Below, piece by piece: positions 49,201-60,049 of a DNA stretch of 64,000 nucleotides (position 1 is the stretch's first letter; each line of letters begins with the position of its first letter). Under the pieces are notes generated by a model that worked only from the letters and a program-made list of their open reading frames with translations, made no database searches and was not told the origin of the DNA. The stretch covers positions 310,001 through 374,000 of the forward strand of contig NBAY01000013.1 of assembly GCA_002794775.1 (NCBI GenBank), read 5' to 3'. The DNA is from Porodaedalea pini. Its lineage: Eukaryota > Basidiomycota > Agaricomycetes > Hymenochaetales > Hymenochaetaceae. The translations under genes were made by a program, and so were the position numbers.

Positions 49201-49609
49201 TTGTCAGTCAAGCTGGTAAGTCTGAGCTTCTCCAGAGCGTCATTCGCGTTCGAAATGAGTTCTCGAAGGAACACTTCGCTATTAACTCAATAAGACTTCA
49301 TGTAGTGGTGCATGAGCTTTGAGAACGCACCTGTGTGAATAGAGGCTGCGGACATAAATTAGCTAAATGCGCTCATTGAATCCAGAAGGAACGTCCGGCA
49401 TACCTGTTGATCACGATTTTACGAAGCCGTGCAACATCGCTCTGAGAATCACAAGTCAGTCATAGACATACTATCTATGAACAAAGCAATTCAAGTTATA
49501 CTTGGTAGGCATGTTTCTGTTTGGGCACGGCATCAGTGTCAAGATCTTGAGCAAATGCGTAGGACGAAAGGAATGATAGAGTCAGAAGGAATGGGCGACT
49601 GATGCGCAT
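46243..49609 (-). CDS. Endoplasmin (GRP94), ER-resident HSP90 chaperone
   Basis: An ATP-driven chaperone for secreted and membrane proteins in the ER lumen. The signal peptide begins [16 protein letters not shown] and is followed by a short acidic start (QDLDTDAVP). The ATP-binding domain shows all HSP90 motifs: [24 protein letters not shown] split by an intron, GTLAKSGT and [13 protein letters not shown] charged linker ([20 protein letters not shown]) precedes the middle domain ([41 protein letters not shown]). The C-terminal domain has [15 protein letters not shown] and [10 protein letters not shown]. The last four residues are His-Asp-Glu-Leu, the fungal ER retrieval signal, at 46257-46246 before the stop. 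Around ten introns interrupt the gene. ER-stress control is expected for the family, but no UPR element is identified here. Confidence 0.95.
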
Positions 49610-49862
49610 TGCGAACGACTTGAATGCCCAGGAGCACACTTCAATAAGTAAGAGGGACGATATGTGCGGGCGCTGGCAGTCTGCAATAACTTGTTTTTAT
49701 AAGGCAACAGTTGACGTGTCACTTCCGAAGATCGTGGCAGGTTTTGCGCGTGATCGCGTTCGTTGATCATTTGCACACAAGCTGTAGAACGTTCCATCCA
49801 GAAAACTCGTTCTCACGCATTAACAATGGTACAATGTACACGTAGGATACTGGATAGAGCCA

Positions 49863-51837
49863 CTATTCTAGTGAAATCGTCTTGTCAAGTGCTGCAAACC
49901 CTTCGAAGAACGAAGAGAAAAGCTGCGGAGATGCTTAGTACTACAAGCAATCTAGGAAATCAAGGTACAGAGCTTACATCAATTGCATTCTGAACGTCAT
50001 GACTGCCTGCGGTCTCGCGGATAGAATGCATTGATAGCATTGCATTTCCAACGTCGACTGTCCTTACGCCAATCTTCGAAAGCATTGCTAGGAAATTTTA
50101 CTTTCAGTACTCGTTGAGTGAGAGAAATCATGCATTGCTCACGTCCAACTGTTGACCCACAGGCCCTGAACGCGAGAGTCAGTCAGCGAAGTCAAGGCAG
50201 CAAATCATATGATAGAGGTGAAGAACGAACATGTCGTTCCGGGCTTCATAAGTCTGGACCTTACCGCCTTTCCTCTCAACCAACTTCTTCACGAGGAAAG
50301 AGCCAACCGCATCGGTCGTGTACTTTTGCTTGGCATTAACCTTCAGTACAACTCCTCCGTTCATCATCGGCTTGTGGTTTTCCTCATGTTTGCTTGTGTA
50401 ATTAGGATGAACGGCGTGTCCCATGTCAGCAGAGATGAGGAACGACCGAGCGATAGACTGGTTCAGGCTCTCGGCGGTTGGCGACAAGCGGTTAAGAAGG
50501 GAAGGAATAATTGATGATTCTGCTCCAGTCGAAGAAACTGAGCCGACTTCCTCATGATTGAAGAGGGCGATAACGTTGACATTCCCTTCGAGGACAGGGA
50601 ATGATTCAAACGACACACTCTGAGACAATGCTTCCACTGCACAGAACCTTGAATGACAATTGAGGCGATGGTGTAGAAAACATATTATCGGCAGACTTAC
50701 GAAGATATAAGGTTATCCATCCTTGGACTGAAAATGAATTCGCTGTTGATGCCACCCAAAGTGGATGGCTGAGTATCGTATAAATGCCTGTGAACGACCA
50801 ATATGCCTTGCTGCACTTCAATGGAACATGAAACAACGTACAGCTCGAAATCATGGATTTGTTCCGGCATGACAGAGAGTTCCTCTGCAAGAAGCGAGAG
50901 GAGAACGAAGTGATGATCATCTTGGATGCTTGATGCTGCTTTTGTGCCCTCAGTCTTCCTCTCTCCACTCGTCCCGTTTAGTTGAGAAGAGACAAGGCCG
51001 AGAACAGGAACCATCTCGGTCTCTTGATTGAACTTGAAAGAATCATTGACATTGCGGTCCACTGAGAGCTAATGAGAAAAGTGCCATTTCTTGAGAAAAA
51101 ATGCACGAACGATGGATTGCCAATGTAGGAATGCGAACTAGCGGACGATCAACTTTTATCAGCTTTGAGTTGAAGTTGGCCTCCTTATCCGAAGTTATGA
51201 CTCGACCGGCAATAGACAAGTCACGGTCAAGCCACGAGTGCCAAATTCCACCACCATAGCTAAGGCGTCTGATTCGTAAGGAGTTCTTTCATGAGAAGAA
51301 TGGTTCCCTACGTCTCTACTCCAACCTGGAGATAACCTGCGCTTGAGCGTTTGGAGATTGGCCTTATACGAAGATTGGGGCTATCAATGTGAGTAGCAAC
51401 TATAGAAGCTCCAGTCCCGTGCTTCCACTTTTCTGGTAGAGTGAATGCCAACAAAGAAGTCTGGTTTCTGTAGTAACTTCAGTCGAATGTTATCGACTCG
51501 AATGATGACCCGCACCTAGTAAAGTAATACTTTCCGCCAGCCTTCAGATCCCATTCATCTTTCTCACGGATCTTCAGACAGTGAGTTAGTTCAGATAACT
51601 GCTATGTTGTAAGGGATCGTGGCTAGCCTTAGTAAAACCAGCTTTCTCGAGCCTCAGCGAAGCATTCTGGACGGCATGGAAAGGCGTCGGAGACGCGTTG
51701 ACGAATGTGAGGAATCTGTTGGCAGCCTCAGGGCCTGCCGGAGTATTCATGACGGTCATTGATGAAGAAGAGAGAAGGCGCGCTCGTCCAATTTGAAGGC
51801 GTGTGGTGCGTATTCTGGGAAGAGGAAGCGTGTGCAT
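49863..51837 (-). CDS. M18 family aspartyl aminopeptidase, with possible mitochondrial leader
   Basis: Removes N-terminal Asp/Glu from peptides; a zinc enzyme of cytosol or vacuole. The core begins PEAANRFLTFVNASPTPFHA. Metal and active-site motifs are present: ATHIDSPNLRIRP (first His-x-Asp), FSPRMDNLISSF (bridging Asp), ALFNHEEVGSVSSTGAESS (Glu-Glu pair), SADMGHAVHPNY (Asp) and MHSIRETAG (last His). Introns restore ELHLYDTQPSTLGGINSEF and DLFSSFFEGFAALDKT, with a stop at 49865-49863. Two starts are in frame. The ATG at 51837 adds about 26 residues rich in Arg, Leu and Ser with no acidic residue, while the ATG at 51759 begins MTVMNTPAG, closer to cytosolic family members. It is head to head with Utp12. 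Confidence 0.92.
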
Positions 51838-51988
51838 GTGAGAGTTGTCGAGCGTCGATCATAACTCCGCTACTGTATAACTTTGAACCTTTTCGGTGAG
51901 GACCCCCGACTGCACTGACCGAGGGCCAAAGTGCTCATTTTTTTCCTGTCTCGTGAATTCTGCGGCACACAGCTGTATCTGAGCCAAT
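51838..51988. promoter_or_regulatory. Compact divergent promoter, M18 peptidase / Utp12
   Basis: There are 151 bases between the two opposite ATGs. No coding frame fits. Shared regulatory DNA is inferred from spacing. If the inner ATG of the peptidase is used, the gap grows to 229 bases. Confidence 0.55.
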
Positions 51989-54900
51989 ATGGTCCGAAGC
52001 TATCTCAGACATGGACCGACAGAGGTCAGCTCAAGTGTTTTTCGCTTGAAAGCTCGCATCTGACTATAATTCAGGCTTTTGGGCTTGTTTGCAGCTCCAG
52101 CTCAAATTCTGTCTGGGATGGGAAGCTCGCGTATGTCCCTGCGCTCGAGGATGTGATTGTCTGGGATGTCAAAAGGGCGCAAATGGTACGCTTTGTTGTA
52201 CCAGATTTGATTGAGTCTAGAATTGATTTATTTCTTGCAGCTGGCTCTATGGCACGAGACTGGCCACCGTGCAGAAGTAACATGCATCGAGCAGTCTCCT
52301 CGAAAAGAATTCTTCGCCGCTGGTTATGCTGACGGATCTATTCGACTATGGCATTCTCAAATGAAAAGCACCATTGCAACGTTCAACGGTCATAAAAAGG
52401 CGGTCACCGCGCTGTGTTTCGATCGTACCGGGGTTAGGCTTGCGTCTGGCTCGCAGGATACAGACCTTATTCTGTGGGATGTAGTCGGCGAGGCAGGGAT
52501 ATTCAGGTATGTTTCAATTCATTTATACTATTCTTGCTTCATTAACGCGATGCCTCAGGTTACGCGGTCACCGGGATCAAATCACCGGGATTCGTTTTTT
52601 GACCACGCCGTCATACACTGCATCCACGTCTTCAGCTGTCCCCTCTGTAGACTTTCTCGTCACTTCGTCGAAGGACACACTCGTAAAACTTTGGGACCTT
52701 TCGACTCAGCATTGTGTGCAGACCATCGTTGCGCATCCTTCTGAAGTATGGACCTTAGATGTCAACCCGGGGCAGGAGTTGATTTTTACCGGGGGTGGAG
52801 AAGGGGAGCTAAAGGCATGGCGGATCGACCACGAAGCTCTTGCTGAGGGGTTTAAGGAGAACGAGACAGGAGAAGTGAGCTCGGCTCTTCTGCTGCTTCT
52901 TACCCTTGAAGGCTAACTTTTCTGCAGGTTACTAAAATGATTCATTTCGTGACGACTCTTCCACTTTCGACCCGTCATAGGGTCTCCCAGCTGATGTTCC
53001 ATCCTTCACGGTCTTTACTCGCTGTACAATCACACGACAAGTCTATAGACGTCTTCCGGATCCGTTCTGAGGAAGAAATACGGAAAAAGCAAGCTCGTAG
53101 GAAGAAGCGCGAACGAGAGAAAGCGAAGGCTAAGGTCGAAGCCAAGTCCGAGAAGGGAAAAGGGAAAGAGAGCACGGAGCCTGCTGAGAACATGGACAGC
53201 GATCAGGTTGGACTTGCTGAAATGTTTACTCCCTATCTCGTCATCCGAGCCAGTGGGAAAATTAGATCCTTCTCATTCTCTGCCGAAGACAGCGACCCGA
53301 AGGGTGGGACACATGTACGTGCGTTTCAGGCCGGCAATTGAGACCAGTACTCACGTATTTGTGAAAGATCTTGGCTGCTTTGAACACCAACTCTTTGGAA
53401 GTGTACAACATTCCAGCCCCGACGAAGAACAAAGACGAGCCTCCAGAAGCATCTCGCCTTTATTCGCTTGACTTGCCTGGGCATCGCACAGATGTGCGGA
53501 CGTTATGCTTAAATTCGGATGATCAGCTTTTAGCATCAGCGTCAAATGGTAAGCATGTCGTCTGAAAGTTGGTATGAGCCTGTTGAATATAATGTATTAT
53601 AGGATCTCTTAAAATATGGAATCTGAAGACTACGGCTTGCATACGAACTATTGATTGTTCGTATGCAATTTGTAGCTTGTTCCTACCCGGCGATCGACAA
53701 GTGAGTTGTCTGCGCAATACCAGATGTTAGCCTCTCACAGCTACGTCAATCTATAGATTGCTATCGGAACAAAAGCGGGGGAAATTTTACTTTTCGATCT
53801 GGCTTCGTCCTCCTTAATAGAAACGATCAAGGCTCACTCTTCAACAGTATGGTCGATACATATACGTCCCGATGGACAGGCTTTGGTAACAGGTAGCGCG
53901 GATAAGGACGTCAAGTTCTGGGAATTCGAGCGAGAAGACACGGGCTCATCATTCACGCTGGGTTCCATCCAGTCGTTGGTGCATGTTCGGACACTGAAGA
54001 TGACGGATGACATTCTGAGCGTTCGCTTCAGTCCGAACGGCAAACTGCTAGCTGTTTCCTTGCTTGATTCCACAATCAAGATATTTTACCAAGATACCCT
54101 GAAGTTTTTCCTATCGCTTTATGGTCACAAGGTAGGCCAACTTCTTCTGTAGACAGGAATTTGCTGACCAAATGTTCTTTATTCAGCTTCCAGTGCTATC
54201 TATGGACATATCGGACGACTCCAAACTCATCGTTACCTGCTCCGCGGACAAAAATGTCAAAATTTGGGGTCTAGACTTCGGAGACTGTCATAAATCAATA
54301 TTCGCTCACGATGAGAGTATTATGCAAGTTGCCTTCGAGAAAGGCTCGGACTCACATAACTTCTGGACTGTCAGTAAAGACAAATTGCTAAAGTACTGGG
54401 ACGGGGACAAGGTATGACACTGCGACGAACACCTTTAAAGTACGGTAGGCTGATATTTAAGTTGCAGTTCGAGAACATTCAGAAGCTCGAAGGTCACCAC
54501 GGAGAGATCTGGACACTGGCTGTCAGTCATCATGGCAAGTTTGTCGTGACTGGCTCGCATGACAAGTCAATTCGCGTCTGGGAGAAGCTCGACGAGCCTG
54601 TAAGTATCCGAACAATTCTGCCATTTGCATGTCTGACTATTTATTTATTCTTGCATTTTAGCTCTTCCTTGAGGAAGAACGCGAGCGCGAGCTCGAGCAA
54701 TTATATGAAAGCGGACTCGCCGACACTATGAATCGCTCGGACGAGGCCATTGGATCAGGTGCACCCGATGCTGAGGGGATGGCACAACCAGCAGAAGCGA
54801 CCACCGTGTCGAAGCAGACGACAGAGACACTGATGGCAGGAGAACGTGTAATGGAAGCTCTTGAGCTCGCCGATGATGAACGCACCTCATTCGCTGCTTA

Positions 54901-55486
54901 TCAGGATGCGAAAGCCAAGCTCACTGCTGGCGAGGCAGAAAAGCTTCAACCCCCGTCGAGAAACGCGGTCCTTGCGGCGTATGACAAGGATCCCGATCAA
55001 TACGTCCTAATGGTCATTGAAAAGATCCACAACACTGCTCTAATGGATGCCCTTCTTATCTTGCCCTTTGGCAAAGTCCTGAGCCTGATGGTATATCTGA
55101 ACGAGTGGGCTAGAAAGGTACGCCTAGTGCATTTCGTTGTCAATCGCATTGTCTTGAAAGATACCTAGGGCCAAAACGTTGCATTGGTGTCCCGCATAAT
55201 GGTCTTTCTCCTAAAGACGCATCATCATCAAATAGTCACGCATCGGGCACTGCGCTCATCATTGATACCGTTACGCAAGCATCTGCGGGACGCGCTTCTA
55301 AAACAAAAAGAGATGGTTGGATACAACCTCGCCGCTTTACGATATATGAAGAGACAGGATGAGGCGTCACGGACTGCATCATTTCTTGAAGAATATGTGG
55401 CCGACGAAGATAAAATCAGGGAGCTTAGAGACAAAGTTGTGGCCGGCGACGGCAAGAAAAGGAAGAGAGTTACTGTCCATGCTTGA
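51989..55486 (+). CDS. UTP12: U3 snoRNP WD40 protein Utp12 (Dip2/WDR3)
   Basis: A nucleolar member of the UTP-B complex in the small-subunit processome, needed for 18S rRNA maturation. It starts [12 protein letters not shown]. Two WD40 propellers follow: [125 protein letters not shown] and [17 protein letters not shown] Lys/Arg-rich insert ([17 protein letters not shown]) lies between the propellers. The C-terminal Utp12 domain has [33 protein letters not shown] and [16 protein letters not shown]. The end is [10 protein letters not shown] (stop 55484-55486), with an AATAAA at 55503-55508 as a likely polyadenylation signal. About ten introns are present and no break is seen. Confidence 0.94.
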
Positions 55487-55679
55487 TTCTCGGTTTGAAC
55501 TAAATAAAAATATGAAGGATACATTCCTATTGGTTCAAGGCTCGATAGCCTGATAGTTATACATAATGTGGGCTAGTTTACAGTCTAAAAATGTACACGT
55601 CTTGCTCTATGGCTACAAGTGCGGTATTGACGTGCAATCCATATGGAAATACAGCAATAAAAATATAGTCTCAAACACC

Positions 55680-56523
55680 TCAGCGCTTGGGCCCCCAGAG
55701 ATCTTCAAACCAGCTGTCGGGATCTGTTGCCTGTCTCATCTGCACGTTCAAAACGCCTTCATCTACATCCGCAAGTTGTGAGAATGCTCCTTTCGTGAGG
55801 TCTACGTGCTTGGAGCCGGGTGCACATCCAGCGCACGAATCGACTTTGCGGACAAAGACACACTTCTCAGACCCGTTGCAGACTGAAAAATGCCATAGAA
55901 TAAGCTAGATGCTCTCTGCCTATAGGAAATTGCTCACGTTCTAGAAATTTGAAGCATTTTGGTTGTGATTCCCAGCCTTGCAAAGTCAAAGCACAAGCAA
56001 AGGAGTTATCCTGCTCACAGAGTCAGGACGAGCAGAGGTCACATCTGTTATGCTACTTACGGTAGGTGCCCAGCCCGAGTTAGACCAGCAGCTAGGATTC
56101 AGAAGGTCATGTCCGGTGTACCTGAAAGGAATAAGTACGTCGAAAATTTTCTCTATATAATAGGCGAGCTTACCAGGTGATCTTAACTTCTTCTGTCTTG
56201 CCAATTCCCTTGAGGCCGTTCCAGATGCCGTTGACAAGATGCGTAAGCGTGCCACCTGCACTTTTTTCGGACTCTTTGGATGCCGTCTTCGAGCTGCGTT
56301 TGGCAAGCCTCGACTCCTCGTACTTGTACGTGAGATCGGTAACATTGACGCTATGCCATTCCCTGGAATCAAATTGATAGCCTTTCCCGAGAGAGTGGTG
56401 GCGGGTATAGTACTTCCTTAGGTCGGAGTTGGCAGGGCGCGTAATAGAGGTGGCAGACACGGTTTGTGAAGGGAAAAAGGAGAGAAGCAGGACGAAGGCT
56501 GAGATGAAAGAAAGACTATGCAT
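55680..56523 (-). CDS. Secreted protein with C-terminal double-psi beta-barrel (expansin/RlpA-like)
   Basis: The signal peptide begins MHSLSFISAFVLLLSF. A linker of about 90 residues follows, with TRHHSLGKGYQFDSREWHSV and KYEESRLAKRSS (a Lys-Arg site that could be cut by Kex2). The C-terminal DPBB domain starts at ITWYTGHDLLNPSCWSNSGW and, over two introns, continues FACALTLQGW, CVFVRKVDSCAGCAPGSKHV and DLTKGAFSQLADVDEGVLNV. The Cys pattern and the 'His-Val-Asp-Leu-Thr' strand match fungal barwin-like and expansin-like proteins that bind or loosen polysaccharide or act as inhibitors. It ends at 55682-55680. The exact role is unknown. It is head to head with GatB. Confidence 0.84.
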
Positions 56524-56738
56524 CTTGGATATGATACAGTTGTAAAAGAGTGTACTGGTATTGAAATCGAGTCGTTAAGATCGTGAAATGTTGTGGCAGG
56601 AAGAGAGTGAGTGGCAAACGCAGAAACGCGTTGAGTTGCAGTACTATCACGACGCGTCTGCACGTGAGATGATAGCAAGTTCTCACGACGAGGCTAGCAG
56701 CCGAGGAGCCGAGGCGCGCTCTGTCCTCCAATCCCTTC
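56524..56738. promoter_or_regulatory. Divergent promoter region, DPBB gene / GatB gene
   Basis: There are 215 bases between opposite ATGs of a secreted protein gene and a mitochondrial enzyme gene. No coding frame is evident. The promoter role is inferred from position. Confidence 0.45.
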
Positions 56739-58862
56739 ATGCTTAGGCGATGTTCAAAAGCAATTTTTCCTCGTGAAAGTACTTCCTGCCGCTCTGACTT
56801 ATCTACTGGGGTTGTCCCACGAGTTGAGAGTCGATGGCCTGGCTGGGAACTAATTATAGGATTAGAGGTGCATGCTCAGATAAAGTCCCGCGCGAAGCTT
56901 TTTTCCCGTTCGTACATTCTACTGCCTACTTCGTTCTTAATAACACGAAGACAGATACGTGGAGTTCTACATACGATAAGCCGCCAAATACACACGTTGA
57001 TGTATTTGACGCGTCTTTTCCTGGCGTACTTCCTGTAGGCTGTGCTTATATTTCGTTTCTATCGTGTTACAGTTAACATGGCATTAGAAATTAAACTCCT
57101 CTTGTGTTGACCTGGCTGTTCGAACCGCGATTGCATTGAACTGCAATGTTCAGCGCTGTTCTTCTTTTGACCGGAAACATTATTTCTACTCTGATCTTCC
57201 TGCCGGATACCAGATCACTCAACAATATGGTGCGGTCCTACTGCTTTCAATCTCGACCCTTTGCTCACGAATTTAGTAGCGCCACTCGCAAAGGGCGGTT
57301 ATCTTAAACTACTTAGGAACGGAGTCTCTGTTAATATCAAGCAAATTCAACTGGAACAAGTTAAGACAGAACGTTGGCTGTAAATAATTGCTCTACGCTT
57401 ACCTAGTATCATTTCAGGACACTGCCAAGTCCACCTTCAATCACAAGTGTCAGCAATCAGTCATTGATTTGAATAGAGCTGGTACTGCACTCATGGAGAT
57501 AGTATCAGAACCTGACATGACGTAGGCTTGCTATTAAAAAAAGAGGTCTTAACCGCTGAAACAGCCTATAGAACCCCTGAACAAGCTGGTGAATATGTTA
57601 GGACCTTACAGGCCTTGCTCCGGTCTGTCGCTTCGAGCGACGGAAACATGGAGCAGGTTGGTTGTTCCTTAATCTGTGTGCTTCGCCTTGTCGGCTGATG
57701 ATTTCTTGAAAAGGGTTCTTTACGATGTGATGCCAATATTTCAGTCAACCGCACAGGGGAACCAAGAGGCACGCGATGCGAGATTAAGAACCTCAATAGC
57801 GTGAAATTTATGATGATGGCTATCAGTGAGGAGTTTCATAGAGTTCGATCATGTTCTTGTGATTCTCATTCTCGTATCTCAGAATCAGAAGTTCTGAGGC
57901 ACATATCATTGCTTGAGGGTGGTGGTGTCGTTTCTCAGGAAACCAGGGGCTTCGATGAGCAAACCGCTGAGACGTACTCATTGAGGAGCAAGGAGGATGC
58001 ACCAGACTACCGGTACATGCCTGACCCGAACTTACCGCCTCTCTTTCTTGACGAGGTAAATTTGCGTATTTTCTCCTTTCATAGAGTGCTTGTCACGCTT
58101 ACTACCCACAGAGTTATGTCGACTCAGTCCGTTCTACGATGCCTGAGCTCCCAGGAGAAACGCGCTTTCGTCTTCTTGCCAGAGGACTGAGTGAAAGAGA
58201 CGTCGAATTTCTTATGTCTATTGATGCAGGCCGCGAAGTAGGCTTTGATGGACAGCTAGGTCGTGACTTCGTCTCATACTTCGAAGATGTTGCGAAAGAT
58301 CGAAATCCGAAGGTTGCCGTTAACTGGTTTGCCATTGATAATTCTGACTCTGCCTACTATCTTATCTTTAATCTGCTTCACTAGGATAACTCATGACCTT
58401 TACGGCCTGCTTGTTGCGCGAAAAGAGGCTTTCAAAGACAACGTCGTTTCGGCTGAGCAACTACGAGACCTTATCGACCTAGTCGAAAGCAAGAAATTGA
58501 CTGGTACGTGATGCGCAGGTCGCTTGACAGTTGAATTTACTGAAGTCAGAACAGGTACATCCGCAAAGCAACTGCTGAAGTACATGATTGAGAAGCAATC
58601 GAAGGAGTTGCCTACAATTATAGCGCAGGAACGTTCACTGTTGGCTCTGGACGTCGACAATAAGCTCGTTGATGAACTCATTGACAAATATTGCAATGAA
58701 GCTATCAGAGCATTACCGGAGGAGGCAGACGTTGTTCGTAAAGGCAATGTTAAGGTCGTAAATAAGCTAGTAGGCTTCGTGATGCAGATAAGTAAAGGAC
58801 GCGCGGATGCACAGACTGTCCATGCTCGTCTCAGGGATATTCTCATTGATAAGACGGATTGA
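56739..58862 (+). CDS. Mitochondrial glutamyl-tRNA(Gln) amidotransferase subunit B
   Basis: GatB, with GatA and GatF/GatC, converts Glu-tRNA(Gln) to Gln-tRNA(Gln) in mitochondria. The start [19 protein letters not shown] is Arg/Ser-rich, as expected for a presequence. The core starts [20 protein letters not shown]. Introns then join to [35 protein letters not shown] and [16 protein letters not shown]. Next come [66 protein letters not shown] and [39 protein letters not shown] is the family signature. The C-terminal tRNA-binding tail (GatB/Yqey) has [18 protein letters not shown] and GKVNK-like ending [20 protein letters not shown]. The stop is at 58860-58862. About ten small introns can be placed and the reading is intact. 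Confidence 0.93.
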
Positions 58863-58932
58863 GTGATGTACATGCTCTCAGTTGATATTTGATACAATAG
58901 CATTTAATGCTAGACTTGGGCCTGCCCGCCTT

Positions 58933-59833
58933 CTAAACGACGACCTTTGCTTTCAAAAAGTCATTCCACTCCTGTTCACCCCACGAGCTCGAGACTTCGT
59001 TAGCAATAAGACCGTCCCATAAGACAGTAGGGGAAACATGGATGCCGTTCTGTCTCGAGAATTTAACTCAAGAAACAGAGAGAAATGAGTGTGGGCATCC
59101 AGTGGTTCACTTGACTCATTGGTGAATGAAACGTACCCGTATACTTGAGATCGTCTGTTACGGCTATCCCACCATTAGGTGTACTCTTGTAGGTGAGGAG
59201 GTCGACAAGCGCGCCCTTCTTGTTAGAGCCCACCATGGGAAGCGCGAGGTTAACGAGCTTCTCGCGAATCTGCGTGACTGTTAGGTTCGCAATGGGTATG
59301 TCGAAGAAATCCGATTGGTTTTTGAATAACTGAAAGAGGACTAAGTTAGAGAGTACGCAACGCATCGTTAAGGAAACTTGCCTCGATGGAATAAGACCAG
59401 AACTTTTCTGGAGCAGCACGGGCAACCTACATCATACATTACAGATAGAACATTGAAAGACTGAGAGATCACTGACAGCCAATGCTGACTCGTGCGTCAA
59501 CGTTGAGGCGACATGCCAGGGCTGGACTTGAAGGCGAATGATGACTTTGACCTTGCCGTCGTACTTCCCCCCAGCATCAAGGAGGGGCTTCAGGACTTTG
59601 TCTATCGTCAAAGACATTTTTGCACTGCATGGAGTGTCGAATCATTTTATTCATGCTCGTACTCGTATGTCAGGTACCTGAACGGACAGACGTAGTCCAC
59701 TGCATACACATGGTAATCAGTGGAGACTTCAAGGCTGGAGTACGTATATAGACTCACGGAAGATATCAAGCGTATGAGGCGCATCAGGCTTTCCTGCAAC
59801 CAGCAAGGGCTTCAAAGATGGTTGGAGGGCCAT
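58933..59833 (-). CDS. Thioredoxin-fold (DsbA-like) protein with Cys-Pro-Phe-Ser site
   Basis: The start is MALQPSLKPLLVAGKPDAPH (ATG 59833-59831), then TLDIF. An intron and a very short exon give LDYVCPFSAKM, whose CxxS replaces the usual CxxC redox pair. The rest reads LTIDKVLKPLLDAGGKYDGK, VKVIIRLQVQPWHVASTL, THESALA, ELFKNQSDFFDIPI, VTQIREKLVNLALPM and, after an intron, GIHVSPTVLWDGLI, where Ser-Pro takes the position of the thioredoxin cis-Pro. It ends WNDFLKAKVVV (stop 58935-58933). Related fungal proteins are annotated only as thioredoxin-like. With a single Cys it might be a glutathione-dependent or non-redox protein. It overlaps no neighbour and is convergent with GatB, 70 bases away. 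Confidence 0.82.
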
Positions 59834-60049
59834 GGCGAGCAATTATTGCAGTGAAATTCGTCGATGACGATGATGGTTAATGAAAGAAACGGGCGCGCGC
59901 CGCGATCCACTTATACCGTTCTATTCGCTACTGTCATCATTGGGCCCTTGTCCTGCACAATCGCCCTTTTACACGTCACGCACGCCGGTGAAGGCCGTTC
60001 TGCATATATCCAAACTGAACGAACTTGATCAGATAGGTGGTGTATAGTT
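59834..60049. promoter_or_regulatory. Divergent promoter region, thioredoxin-fold gene / CSN12-type gene
   Basis: There are 216 bases between opposite ATGs, containing a 'gggcgcgcgcc' palindrome-like stretch near 59890-59900. No coding frame is evident. The promoter role is inferred from position. Confidence 0.45.

Noticed and set aside
56920..57110. Apparent broken reading in GatB between KLFS and CVDLAV
   Set aside because: Two ordinary introns with GT...AG ends restore [11 protein letters not shown] and the following block in the right frame.
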